From Chloroflexota bacterium (GTDB taxonomy: Bacteria; Chloroflexota; Anaerolineae; Anaerolineales; Villigracilaceae), in NCBI GenBank assembly GCA_024224815.1, contig JAAENC010000679.1:1-64000 (forward strand): 64,000 bases of DNA. Direction: 5' to 3'. This document shows, piece by piece, positions 8,273 to 16,168 of the stretch (its first letter is position 1; each line of letters starts with the position of its first letter). The notes under the pieces were generated by a model that had not been told where the DNA came from, searched no databases, and worked only from the letters and a program-made list of their open reading frames with translations. A program made the translations under genes and the position numbers.

Positions 8273-8956
8273 ATGATCAAAATTTCAGGAACCAATGAAT
8301 GGAAATCCGCACACTCAAAGGCACTCATTGGCTTGCTCGAATTATCGGGAGTTGATAATACACAAAAGTGCCCTCCACTGAATGACAGAAAAAGAGAAAT
8401 AGAAGCTCAACTACGTGAAAACTATGGGGGATTTACGCGGCAAGAATTGGTCGCGCTGCCTGTGATGTCGGCTTATAAGCAATACTATAGTCGCTTCAAA
8501 AAAACTTACCATGTACAGCTTCAAGTCGAATCAATTGCGCTAAAAGGCAGAAAGTTACCGAATGTTTCCCCTTTAGTAGACGTCAATTTTCTTGCCGAAA
8601 TGGAAACCTTTATCCTGACAGCGGGGCATGATGTAGCAAAATTGCAAGAGCCGGTCACGATAGATATTTCCAAAGAGGGAGATACGATCACACAAATGAA
8701 CGGGAAAGAACGCCCAATGCGAAGAGGCGATATGATCATGCGAGATGCAGATGGGGTGAGTTGTTCGATTATTTACGGGCAAGATAATTGCTCTTTTATT
8801 AGGCCAGAAACATCTCACGTTCTTTATGTCGCTTATGTACCAGAAGGTATCCCCGAAGAGATCGCTATGTCTCAACTAGATAAAATCGAAGAATATATTC
8901 GGCTCTTTTCGCCAAGTGCGATTGTAGAGCAGAGGCTTTTGTTGAATACCGCGTGA
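8273..8956 (+). CDS. B3/B4 tRNA-binding-domain protein (PheT-like)
   Basis: A 227-residue soluble protein with the B3/B4 fold that, in phenylalanyl-tRNA synthetase beta subunits, forms part of the editing module. Free-standing versions are thought to edit or sense tRNA, or act as putative tRNA ligases. Visible features are LPNVSPLVDVNFLAEMETFIL, a PVTIDISK strand, and GDMIMRDADGVSCSIIYGQD near 155-175. An AATGGAG precedes the ATG at a good spacing. It is probably monocistronic. Its function is inferred from the family only. Confidence 0.75.
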   Translation: MIKISGTNEWKSAHSKALIGLLELSGVDNTQKCPPLNDRKREIEAQLRENYGGFTRQELVALPVMSAYKQYYSRFKKTYHVQLQVESIALKGRKLPNVSPLVDVNFLAEMETFILTAGHDVAKLQEPVTIDISKEGDTITQMNGKERPMRRGDMIMRDADGVSCSIIYGQDNCSFIRPETSHVLYVAYVPEGIPEEIAMSQLDKIEEYIRLFSPSAIVEQRLLLNTA

Positions 8957-8986
8957 TAAAAGCGCGATTCTTGTCAAATAGTGCTT

Positions 8987-10129
8987 TTACTTCTTCTTCT
9001 CCCACCCAACCACAAAAATAAGCCCTATTGCCCCGGACAGCCAAGGAAAATACTGCCAAATGATGCGTTGTAAGCCCGCACTTTTGATGCTATAAAACAT
9101 TTTGGCAATAAAAGTCCGCCGCCAGAGAGAGCCGCCCAGCCCGCTGCGTAATAATCTTCTCTTATATCCCTTAAAATAAAAATTATTTTTCTCGAAGGCA
9201 TGCAATATCGCTTGTGCGGCGACTTTTCCGTAGCCGAGTGCGGGGCTAATGCCTTCGCCAAGTAGAGCATCCACGCCAAGCGCATCACCGGCCAAAATTA
9301 TGCGCGGAATGGCGGGTGTATTTGTCGGCTCATACCAGCGGATAGGATGTCCTTTGAGTTCATATTCATCCAGACTATAGCCATGTGCTGCCATCTCATC
9401 GGATAGAACTTGACGCAAAGGACTTCGTTCTTCTCTATTTACAATATTGCTATCGTAAATACCCCAGCAGCGCATTGCTTTTCCATCAATTTTGGCGGGG
9501 AAATCCCAAATATAGCCAGAAATTCCTTTTGGAAGAACGAGAAAATCAAAAGAGGCAATAGATTCGCTTTCTTTGTTTTTGGGTGAAGCAATTATTTCCA
9601 AGGCTCTGCCTACATGCGAGCGCGGATCTTTCTCTACTGCGCGACGAATAATACTATTCGAGCCATCTGCGCCTACAAGAACTTTGGCGCGAAAATCGCC
9701 TTGGTCAGTCTTAACAAGAGCGTAATCTTCAAAGCTCTCTACTTTTTTTACACTAATTTCTTCTCTGATCTCTACTCCCCGCTCTCTGGCTTTATTTACT
9801 AACCAAAAATCAAATTCATTCCGTCGTACAGTCCGAAAAATGGGTTTCTTGTTGAAAAAACGAGCTACAAGACCGCGCCCCTCGTAGTTAAATAATGCTT
9901 TCTCTACATCCACATGGGGCACTTCTTTTAAATCGAGACCTAGTTTGGCGAGGATCCTTTCCCCTTCGGCCAGGATACCGCCCGCGCAGAGTTTTTCTCT
10001 TGGGTGGCGAGATTTTTCGAGAATAAGGGTATCCAGCCCAAATTCAGGTGCGAGGCCTTTGAGATGTAAGGCGGTAGAAAGCCCTGCGGGGCCTGATCCC
10101 ACAATAATGATGTCGTAGATTTTATCCAT
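8987..10129 (-). CDS. geranylgeranyl reductase-family FAD oxidoreductase
   Basis: A 380-residue flavoprotein. The N-terminal DIIIVGSGPAGLSTALHL (6-23) is the FAD ADP-binding loop, and HPREKLCAGGI is the family's substrate-side motif. A second FAD motif, GDALGVDALLGEGISPALG, lies near 280-298. The C-terminus ends in a hydrophobic helix (WLSGAIGLIFVVG) that could anchor it to the membrane. Members reduce isoprenoid chains of lipids or quinones. A -10-like TACAAT sits only 6 bp before the ATG, so the mRNA may be leaderless. A decayed copy of its 5' end lies about 0.3 kb upstream. Confidence 0.8.
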   Translation of the reverse strand: MDKIYDIIIVGSGPAGLSTALHLKGLAPEFGLDTLILEKSRHPREKLCAGGILAEGERILAKLGLDLKEVPHVDVEKALFNYEGRGLVARFFNKKPIFRTVRRNEFDFWLVNKARERGVEIREEISVKKVESFEDYALVKTDQGDFRAKVLVGADGSNSIIRRAVEKDPRSHVGRALEIIASPKNKESESIASFDFLVLPKGISGYIWDFPAKIDGKAMRCWGIYDSNIVNREERSPLRQVLSDEMAAHGYSLDEYELKGHPIRWYEPTNTPAIPRIILAGDALGVDALLGEGISPALGYGKVAAQAILHAFEKNNFYFKGYKRRLLRSGLGGSLWRRTFIAKMFYSIKSAGLQRIIWQYFPWLSGAIGLIFVVGWEKKK

Positions 10130-10135
10130 CGCAAA

Positions 10136-10141
10136 ATTGTA
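10136..10141 (-). promoter_or_regulatory. -10 element placed for leaderless transcription
   Basis: On the minus strand TACAAT lies 6 bp before the ATG of the flavoprotein gene. Transcription would begin at or next to the start codon. The same bases are preserved in the degenerate copy near 10522. No convincing -35 was found. Confidence 0.4.
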
Positions 10142-10439
10142 CTTTATAGCTTGTCTAGGTGGCGTACCCTTTCGGGCATATATCGCAGCAACTTTGCCAA
10201 AAAGATGTTATTCGACAAATATGTTATCTATCCATGGAGGCAGATTCTTTTCGTTTTGATACGATATTACGTCCTTTGGCTACGCACGCTCTTCTCTTGC
10301 TCAAAAGTGAAAGCCTTATTACTAACAAAACTGTAAAGAAACCTAAACAACTTCTAAATATCTTTTGTCTATACTTTGACCAAGTGTGAAATACATAACA
10401 GAGACGCTTATGTCTTAGATAAGTAAGGTACAGCCGTTT
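10142..10439. other. intergenic stretch without a recognisable gene
   Basis: About 300 bp between the flavoprotein 5' end and its degenerate copy. It contains only short unconvincing open frames on either strand, with no ribosome-binding sites and no clear hairpin terminator. It may be decayed coding DNA. Confidence 0.4.
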
Positions 10440-10545
10440 AAAAATTGTATAACAATGTAGTTGAGAGACCGGCAGATTCTAATCCGATAATTATAAGGTC
10501 ACGGTGTTTTTCTATACCGAAATTGTACTTGATATGCCCTTCTTT
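10440..10545 (-). pseudogene. degenerate copy of the flavoprotein 5' end
   Basis: Read on the minus strand this gives HRDLIIIGLESAGLSTTLL, resembling YDIIIVGSGPAGLSTALHL at the start of the flavoprotein at 8987-10129, and then stops. The upstream bases GAAATTGTACTT also match AAAATTGTACTT before the intact gene. The glycine-rich loop is damaged (GLES for GSGP). It lies in direct orientation relative to the intact copy. Confidence 0.5.
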
Positions 10546-10559
10546 CCCTAAGGTATAAT
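10529..10559 (+). promoter_or_regulatory. probable promoter of the TIR receptor gene
   Basis: TTGATA (10529-10534) and a consensus TATAAT (10554-10559) are separated by 19 bp. The predicted transcription start falls about 10 bp before the ATG at 10576 and about 28 bp before the ATG at 10594. Confidence 0.5.
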
Positions 10560-10593
10560 TTGCACTGAGAATATCATGATAAAAGGCAAGCAA

Positions 10594-12075
10594 ATGGCAA
10601 AGAAAATATTTCTCTCTTACTCTCGCAAAGACAAAGATTTTGCTAAAAAGGTCGCAAATGACCTTGAAAAAGCAGGATATATTGTTTGGTGGGACATTAG
10701 TACTATCGAGGGCGGTGACCGCTGGGCACAAGAAATTGAAGCAGGCATTAACCAAAGTGAGATCCTTGCCCTGATCGTTTCACCAAATTCCATTGCTTCA
10801 GAGTGGGTAGAAAAAGAATTCATTTTTGCCAGTAAACGCGGCATGAAAATTGTGCCACTGCTCTACGAACATTGCGAGCTGCCCATTTGGTTGCTCAATT
10901 TGCAATACGTAGACTTGATCGGGATAAATTACAAGCTGAATTTCCTGCAAGTTATCGAGGCTTTCGAAAAATACGGCCGCCGCGCCGGTGATACAAAAGC
11001 CCTGCCTCCCACCCTTGGAAAACGCATTTCACGGCTTTCTCCTTATTGGCTTTTGCTCATTATTATCACTCTTTTGCTTCTCCTGATCGGTTTCCTTTTA
11101 AAACCCATTCTTTTCCCCATTTCACCGACCCCAACAAGAACCTATACTGCGACAGCAACTTATAGAGCAACAGAAACGAAAGAACCAACAAAAACTGCTA
11201 CAAATACCCCAATTCCACCAACGGAAACGGGGACAGCGACTCCGACATCGGTTCCCACGGAAGAAAAAGCTACACCATCTCCAACAGTAACGCGTACCCC
11301 AACGCTCCCCGCGACACCGACCGAAGAGGGGCTTGCTTCCCTTATAGTAGACAAATCGGGGGCCGAAATGCTTCTCGTTGAAGCCGCCCCATTCCTTATG
11401 GGCAGAGACACAGGCAATAACGATGAAAAACCAGCCCATCTTGTCAATTTAGGCGATTATTATATAGACAAATACGAAGTAAGCAACGCAGACTATAAAG
11501 CCTGTGTAGATGATTTTGCCTGCAGCCTGCCTAAACCTACAACTTTTTACGCTGATGCACGATATCGCAGTCATCCTGCTGTTTTTGTAAGCTGGGAAAA
11601 AGCCAACGAATATTGCGAATGGCGCGAGGCTCGCCTGCCCACCGAAGCAGAATGGGAAAAAGCAGCCCGTGGAGATGATTCGCTAATTTACCCTTGGGGA
11701 AATATGTTTTCAGGCAGCGCGCTCAACTTCTGTGATGCAGAATGCGAATATTCATGGAAAAATACCGGCATAATAGATAAATATTCGATGACCGCCCCCA
11801 TAGGCACTTATCCTGATGGAGAAAGCCCCTACGGCGTGCTAGATATGGCCGGTAATGCCGCAGAATGGGTCGCAGACTGGTACGATAAAGATTATTACGA
11901 AAATACACCAAGAGAAAACCCGCAAGGGCCAGAAGATGGCACTTATCGTGTTTTGCGTGGTGGCTCTTGGTATAACCGAAGTTCAGAAGTACGTACGTAT
12001 CAGCGCAATTTTTTGCGCCCTAATATAGCCTATAACTATACAGGTTTTCGCTGTGCAATAAGCGCAGAGGAATAA
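10594..12075 (+). CDS. TIR domain - transmembrane - FGE-fold (SUMF1-like) receptor
   Basis: Numbering starts at the ATG at 10594 (493 residues); an ATG at 10576 would add six. Residues 1-125 form a TIR_2 domain beginning KKIFLSYSRKDKDFA. It has WVEKE, in which the second Glu (about 75) matches the catalytic Glu of NAD-cleaving TIR domains. A single membrane helix lies near 150-175, followed by about 70 residues of Thr/Pro-rich linker. An FGE/SUMF1-fold domain then occupies 258-491, ending RGGSWYNRSSEVRTYQRN...GFRCA. The catalytic cysteines of true formylglycine-generating enzyme are absent at the RSYCYRYRC-equivalent position, so this domain probably binds rather than oxidises. It looks like an envelope sensor with a cytoplasmic TIR output. 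Confidence 0.8.
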   Translation: MAKKIFLSYSRKDKDFAKKVANDLEKAGYIVWWDISTIEGGDRWAQEIEAGINQSEILALIVSPNSIASEWVEKEFIFASKRGMKIVPLLYEHCELPIWLLNLQYVDLIGINYKLNFLQVIEAFEKYGRRAGDTKALPPTLGKRISRLSPYWLLLIIITLLLLLIGFLLKPILFPISPTPTRTYTATATYRATETKEPTKTATNTPIPPTETGTATPTSVPTEEKATPSPTVTRTPTLPATPTEEGLASLIVDKSGAEMLLVEAAPFLMGRDTGNNDEKPAHLVNLGDYYIDKYEVSNADYKACVDDFACSLPKPTTFYADARYRSHPAVFVSWEKANEYCEWREARLPTEAEWEKAARGDDSLIYPWGNMFSGSALNFCDAECEYSWKNTGIIDKYSMTAPIGTYPDGESPYGVLDMAGNAAEWVADWYDKDYYENTPRENPQGPEDGTYRVLRGGSWYNRSSEVRTYQRNFLRPNIAYNYTGFRCAISAEE

Positions 12076-12095
12076 GAAGAGAAGGAGTCTCATAA

Positions 12096-13496
12096 ATGAG
12101 CGATTATGATGTCATTGTGATCGGTGCTGGGCCAGGCGGCTATGTTGCCGCGATCCGTGCTGCGCAATTAGGAAAAAAAACCGCTATCATTGATAAGCAA
12201 TGGATGGGCGGTGTTTGTTTAAACGTGGGCTGTATCCCATCAAAATCTTTGCTAAAAAATGCAGATGTAGCCCACACACTGCTTAAGCGTGGAAAAGAGC
12301 TTGGTTTTTCTTTTGAGAATTTGAACCTGGATTTTAGTGTGGCTGTTAAACGCTCAAGACAGGTTTCAAACCGGCTGGTTAAGGGGATCGGCTTCTTGAT
12401 GAAGAAAAATGGTATCGACGTGCATATGGGCGTAGCAAAATTGACGGCGAAAGATACTGTTCAGGTCATCGCTGAAGATGGTGAAGAGAGCCTTTTGACA
12501 GCAAAGGATATTATCGTTGCAACAGGCGCAAGCGCAATGGTTCCGCCCGTCTGGGCAGTGGATGGGGAAAAGGTACTCACCTATTTGGAAGCAATTACAC
12601 AAGAGAAATTGCCCGAGTCTGTTGTCATTATCGGTTCCGGGGCAATTGGGGTGGAGTTTGCAACGGTCTGGAATTCCTATGGCGTGGATGTGACGATTGT
12701 AGAGATGTTGCCACGTATTGTCCCGATGGAGGATGAGGAAGTTTCAAAAGAGTTAGCAAAAGCCTTTAAGAAACGCAAGATCAAGATGTTGACAGAGCAT
12801 AAAGTTGAAGAAATAGAGAATGTTGAAGGTGCAGGGGTAAAAATAACGGTATCTGCCGGGGATGAGAAAAAGATTCTCGAAGCCGAGCAAACCTTGGTCG
12901 CGATCGGCTTCCGTCCCAATTCCCAGAATATTGGTTTAGAAGATGTGGGCGTTCAGATCAGTGAGCATGGTTTTGTTGAAATTGATGAAAAAATGGCGAC
13001 GAATATTCCCGGTATTTGGGCGATTGGCGATGTGACCGGCAAATTAATGCTGGCGCATGTTGGCTCGGCAATGGGCATTATTGCTGCTGAGGCAATTGCC
13101 GGAGAAGAAACGCATCCGCTAAATTATGAGATGATGCCGCGCGCAACTTATTGTCAACCGCAAGTGGCTTCTTTTGGGATCACAGAAGCGCAGGCCCTTG
13201 AGCGCGGACATGAAATTAAAGTTGTGAAATTTCCTTTTCAGGCAAATGGAAAAGCCTTGGGACTTGGCGAGTATGCCGGTTGGGTAAAATTAGTTTTGGA
13301 TGAGAAATATGGGGAGATTTTGGGCGCACATCTGATCGGCCCGGAAGTGACCGAGTTATTGCCCGAATTAACTTTGGCTCAAATGATGGAGCTAACCCCA
13401 GCCGAGATCGCACGAAATGTACACGCACACCCGACTTTGAGCGAAACGCTGATGGAAGTAGCGCACGCCGCCGAGGGTATGGCTATTCATATGTAA
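12096..13496 (+). CDS. lpdA: dihydrolipoamide dehydrogenase (E3)
   Basis: A 466-residue flavoprotein that reoxidises the lipoyl groups of 2-oxo-acid dehydrogenase or glycine-cleavage complexes with NAD+. It has the FAD loop VIGAGPGGYVAAI (8-20) and the redox-active disulfide GGVCLNVGCIPSK (Cys41, Cys46). The NAD loop is VIIGSGAIGVEFAT, and HAHPTLSE near the C-terminus holds the catalytic His/Glu pair. GAAGGAG precedes the ATG. It is the only E3 gene in the window, so it could serve the E1/E2 genes at 43.5-46.9 kb, which have no E3 of their own. A terminator follows. Confidence 0.93.
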   Translation: MSDYDVIVIGAGPGGYVAAIRAAQLGKKTAIIDKQWMGGVCLNVGCIPSKSLLKNADVAHTLLKRGKELGFSFENLNLDFSVAVKRSRQVSNRLVKGIGFLMKKNGIDVHMGVAKLTAKDTVQVIAEDGEESLLTAKDIIVATGASAMVPPVWAVDGEKVLTYLEAITQEKLPESVVIIGSGAIGVEFATVWNSYGVDVTIVEMLPRIVPMEDEEVSKELAKAFKKRKIKMLTEHKVEEIENVEGAGVKITVSAGDEKKILEAEQTLVAIGFRPNSQNIGLEDVGVQISEHGFVEIDEKMATNIPGIWAIGDVTGKLMLAHVGSAMGIIAAEAIAGEETHPLNYEMMPRATYCQPQVASFGITEAQALERGHEIKVVKFPFQANGKALGLGEYAGWVKLVLDEKYGEILGAHLIGPEVTELLPELTLAQMMELTPAEIARNVHAHPTLSETLMEVAHAAEGMAIHM

Positions 13497-13520
13497 ATAG
13501 TTTTTATAAATAACTACAGG

Positions 13521-13552
13521 CTCCATTTTCTTATAGGAAATGGAGTTTTTTT
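13521..13552 (+). terminator. intrinsic terminator after lpdA
   Basis: CTCCATTT...AAATGGAG forms a stem (13521-13528 with 13538-13545), followed by seven T residues. Confidence 0.8.
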
Positions 13553-13907
13553 ATCCCCCGAACAAGCGAAAAAGAAGGCGTATGCCTTTCCAAATAAAAT
13601 CGAGCACATCTTCAAGGATAATGGCTGTGAAAGTAGCGATGGCAAGATTCATGCTAAATCGCCCCCAATTTGTTTTTGGGCGTTTGCCAAATAACTCTTC
13701 TATCCATGTCCAGATTCTTGGAGAGAACCAGAGCAATAGAAAAGCGAGAATCATAATAATGGGGATAATTATCACATCTTCGAGACTATAGAGAACAAGC
13801 CCAAAAGAAAAGATAACGAGAACAATACTTAGGAAAAACAAGAATGGATTCTGAAGACGCCCTTTTTTCTCGGTTGACTCTGTTTCTTGTGATGTGTTTT
13901 TCTTCAT
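13551..13907 (-). CDS. small membrane protein of unknown function
   Basis: A 118-residue protein. The N-terminus is polar and Lys/Glu/Thr-rich (about 1-20). Two hydrophobic helices follow (about 23-62), containing FFLSIVLVIFSFGLVLYSLE and VIIPIIMILAFLLLWFSPR. An amphipathic WIEELFG segment and a third, weaker hydrophobic helix near the C-terminus complete it. No family was recognised. It is the last gene before the terminator shared with lpdA, and the two genes are convergent. A hairpin at 13932-13975 separates it from the next gene upstream. Confidence 0.55.
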   Translation of the reverse strand: MKKNTSQETESTEKKGRLQNPFLFFLSIVLVIFSFGLVLYSLEDVIIIPIIMILAFLLLWFSPRIWTWIEELFGKRPKTNWGRFSMNLAIATFTAIILEDVLDFIWKGIRLLFRLFGG

Positions 13908-13931
13908 TTTGCGGTTGTCCTTTTAAATAAC

Positions 13932-13975
13932 ATAATCATCCTGCTTCGAAATCTTTTCAAAAGCAGGATGATTAT
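13932..13975 (-). terminator. long hairpin between two membrane-protein genes
   Basis: ATAATCATCCTGCTT (13932-13946) pairs perfectly with AAGCAGGATGATTAT (13961-13975), a 15-bp stem with a 14-nt loop. It lies downstream of the gene ending at 14022 on the minus strand. The T-run after the stem is weak. Confidence 0.65.
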
Positions 13976-14021
13976 AGGTGTAAAAGGTGTTTTACTGGGA
14001 GAAGCTTTATCAATATGGCAA

Positions 14022-14468
14022 TTAAGCCTGTGTAGCTTTTCCTCTAAGCCCCCAGAGCAATATCCCGCAAACGATTAGCATAGCTAGAGATAAAGAGCCC
14101 AGCCCAAACTTGATTAGGCCTTCTTGCAAAGTTGTGCCAAGGAGATCGGCTCCGGCAATTGGCATCATTGCTGCGCCCGCTCCCCATATGCCAGCCAGGA
14201 ATGTTGTTCCCCAATTTATATAGGCGCCAAAAAGAGAAAGGCCATAGCCCCACTGTAGGGCAGAATCTGATAAACGGAGTTGCTTCCAAATGATGCCAAA
14301 GATAATTAGGAGCATCCCATTTTGAACGCCTTCAAGATGACTCGAAAGTCCCATGCGTGGATTTTGCATTATAGAGATTACAAATCCTGTCAGTAAACCT
14401 AATAAAAATAATAGTACGCCAGATCTGATCAGTTTGCGGGAGAGTTCTGCTTTTTTTGTTGTATCCAT
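14022..14468 (-). CDS. hydroxylaminobenzene mutase / styrene-oxide-isomerase-like membrane protein
   Basis: A 148-residue protein with four membrane helices. NPRMGLSSHLEGVQNGMLL (about 31-49), followed by GIIWKQLRLSDSALQWG, is the signature of the HabA/HabB mutase and styrene oxide isomerase family, in which the conserved His and Asn coordinate ferric haem b. The physiological substrate in non-degraders is unknown. It sits 38 bp after the DinB-like gene at 14507-15325 in the same direction and, with it, downstream of a TetR regulator. Confidence 0.7.
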   Translation of the reverse strand: MDTTKKAELSRKLIRSGVLLFLLGLLTGFVISIMQNPRMGLSSHLEGVQNGMLLIIFGIIWKQLRLSDSALQWGYGLSLFGAYINWGTTFLAGIWGAGAAMMPIAGADLLGTTLQEGLIKFGLGSLSLAMLIVCGILLWGLRGKATQA

Positions 14469-14506
14469 TTTTTCACCTACTTATAAAGTTTGTTTTATCG
14501 TGCTGT

Positions 14507-15325
14507 TTAATAAAGAATGAGTATGTCTTTTAGTACGCCTTCAGCACTTTTTGCATCACCAGTGATCGTCATTAAGGGGAAGGCTTCTTCGTAAGAATAG
14601 CGCCCAGAAACGAAGATGTTGAAGTCCAGGACATCCATCTCTATGGTGGCAATTGGTTCGCCTTTGCCAACTTTCCATTTGCCACCCGCTATGCCTGTCA
14701 GCTTAAAGATCAATGTGGGGCTATCTTTCTTTTTAGCTAGAAGATTTGCAACATCGAGCATCACTAATTCTGCGATGCGACTATCGTGTTCACGCGTTTG
14801 CTCAAATTCGCGTCCTGTAGCGCGGCAAATATCAAGACGGTGCATCCACGTATCACGGCTGTGTGTGACATGCATCAAGTAACGCAAAGAGAGCGTCCCA
14901 GCAATGGGGTGTGGCATAGCAAGAAGTTTTGCAAACCGAAATTCATACGCCCATTTTTGAGTAGCAATAGGCCCTGCATGACGCAGTTCTTCGATCAGTT
15001 CTTCTGGTAATTTATCGGCACGCTCTTTAAGCTGAAATGCATTAATCGCATCTTCGATCAATTGCCCAGGTTTTGGCAAACGCAGAGCCTGACGAAACAT
15101 TTCTCCATAACCAGTGCCACTAGCAAATCCCCCAGCTTGATGTGCGATCATATCTCGGATAGTCCACTCAACGCAGGCGGTAGGTTTGTTCCAATCATCT
15201 GTTTCGAGGATTTCGACCAAGGCGATCAGACGATCTAAGGCAGTTTTCATCAGGTCATAGGCTTCATCATTTGTGACGGTATTAATATCAGCAGCGTTAA
15301 AAAGTTTGGATGAGGTGGTAGTCAT
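14507..15325 (-). CDS. DinB/maleylpyruvate-isomerase-like protein
   Basis: A 272-residue protein. The N-terminal half has the four-helix DinB-superfamily layout of mycothiol- or bacillithiol-dependent maleylpyruvate isomerase proteins: LVEILETDDWNKPTACVEW followed by TIRDMIAHQAGG. The motif His at about 69 is the first metal ligand, and THSRDTWMHRLDICRATG supplies the later His ligands. The C-terminal part (about 195-272) resembles an SCP2-like module. Thiol-dependent transfer or isomerisation is the family role; the substrate is unknown. It is separated by 32 bp from the upstream TetR gene. Confidence 0.7.
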   Translation of the reverse strand: MTTTSSKLFNAADINTVTNDEAYDLMKTALDRLIALVEILETDDWNKPTACVEWTIRDMIAHQAGGFASGTGYGEMFRQALRLPKPGQLIEDAINAFQLKERADKLPEELIEELRHAGPIATQKWAYEFRFAKLLAMPHPIAGTLSLRYLMHVTHSRDTWMHRLDICRATGREFEQTREHDSRIAELVMLDVANLLAKKKDSPTLIFKLTGIAGGKWKVGKGEPIATIEMDVLDFNIFVSGRYSYEEAFPLMTITGDAKSAEGVLKDILILY

Positions 15326-15357
15326 TTTTTTCTCCTACACCAATAAATATTTTGTGC

Positions 15358-15957
15358 TTATGACCAAGCTTTATCAAGCACGGATAATGCAGCGGGGATT
15401 AAAACTCCGAAACGCCCTTGCCCGAGAGGCAAATTTGGTTCATTGGACATATGAAGTGCTGTCAAACCATGAGCAATTGCAATCACAAGATCCGCGACCT
15501 GTTCTGGAGGCAAATCTGTTTTTATAACGTTCTCTAAGCTAGCGATATGTGAATAGAAATCTTCCAAGTGTCCTCTGCTGATATTTAAACTTTCTTCGGA
15601 GGGAACAAAGGCTGGCACTGGTCGCTCAAAGCATAATTGGTAAAGTTCCGGGTTTTTGATAGCAAAGAGCATATAGGCTTCCATGGACAAGCGTATTTCT
15701 TCTTGCCAAGTTTGGGCATCTTTTGTGTAATCCAAGACATGCTCTCCCCATAAGTTAAAACCCAAGCGGAAAACGGCATCATAAATATCCATTAAGCCGG
15801 AGAAATAATTGTAGAGTGAAGGGGGGCGTATCTCTAGTCGGCGCGCCAGCTCGTGCATGGAGAGAGCGGCTACGCCACTTTCACGCATAATAGCGCGTGC
15901 AGTGTCTAAAATCTTTTGAAGCATATATTCGCGATTCTTTTCTCGTTGAGATGCCAT
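15358..15957 (-). CDS. TetR/AcrR-family transcriptional regulator
   Basis: A 199-residue repressor. The N-terminal helix-turn-helix spans about 12-58, with TARAIMRESGVAALSMHELA followed by RRLEIRPPSLYNYF. The C-terminal region resembles the WHG ligand-binding domain. Its own promoter overlaps a perfect palindrome, so autoregulation is likely. It probably also controls the DinB-like and mutase-like genes downstream in the same orientation. The inducer is unknown. Confidence 0.85.
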   Translation of the reverse strand: MASQREKNREYMLQKILDTARAIMRESGVAALSMHELARRLEIRPPSLYNYFSGLMDIYDAVFRLGFNLWGEHVLDYTKDAQTWQEEIRLSMEAYMLFAIKNPELYQLCFERPVPAFVPSEESLNISRGHLEDFYSHIASLENVIKTDLPPEQVADLVIAIAHGLTALHMSNEPNLPLGQGRFGVLIPAALSVLDKAWS

Positions 15958-15973
15958 AACTTTTTCCTAATGT

Positions 15974-16017
15974 TATTAGTTTTAACTAATAGCATTAGCT
16001 TAGTTTGATTTTGTCAA
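15974..16017 (-). promoter_or_regulatory. promoter with TetR operator palindrome
   Basis: On the minus strand TTGACA (16012-16017) and TGCTAT (15989-15994) are 17 bp apart. The palindrome TATTAGTT-TT-AACTAATA (15974-15991) overlaps the -10 and lies 17 bp before the TetR start. This is the expected arrangement for a self-repressing TetR protein. Confidence 0.7.
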
Positions 16018-16030
16018 GAGCGAGAATCAA

Positions 16031-16055
16031 AAACACCATCACAATGATGGTGCTT
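16031..16055 (-). terminator. hairpin terminator downstream of the FTR1 gene
   Basis: CACCATC-ACAAT-GATGGTG (16034-16052) is flanked by A-rich and T-rich sequence. Read on the minus strand it ends in a run of five T. The gap 16056-16168 contains nothing else recognisable. Confidence 0.65.
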
Positions 16056-16168
16056 TTCTATGTCCTACACTGTAAAAAAATTATGCTACTGTGCCAGGAA
16101 TTGTTATCCATATCTGCTGGGGACATGCGGAAACATAAGTAACGATAAAAACAAACTTGCTAACTTTT

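Noticed and set aside
10576-12075. Formylglycine-generating enzyme that would activate the sulfatase at 38448
   Set aside because: The catalytic cysteines are missing from the FGE-fold domain and the sulfatase itself lacks the cysteine to be modified.
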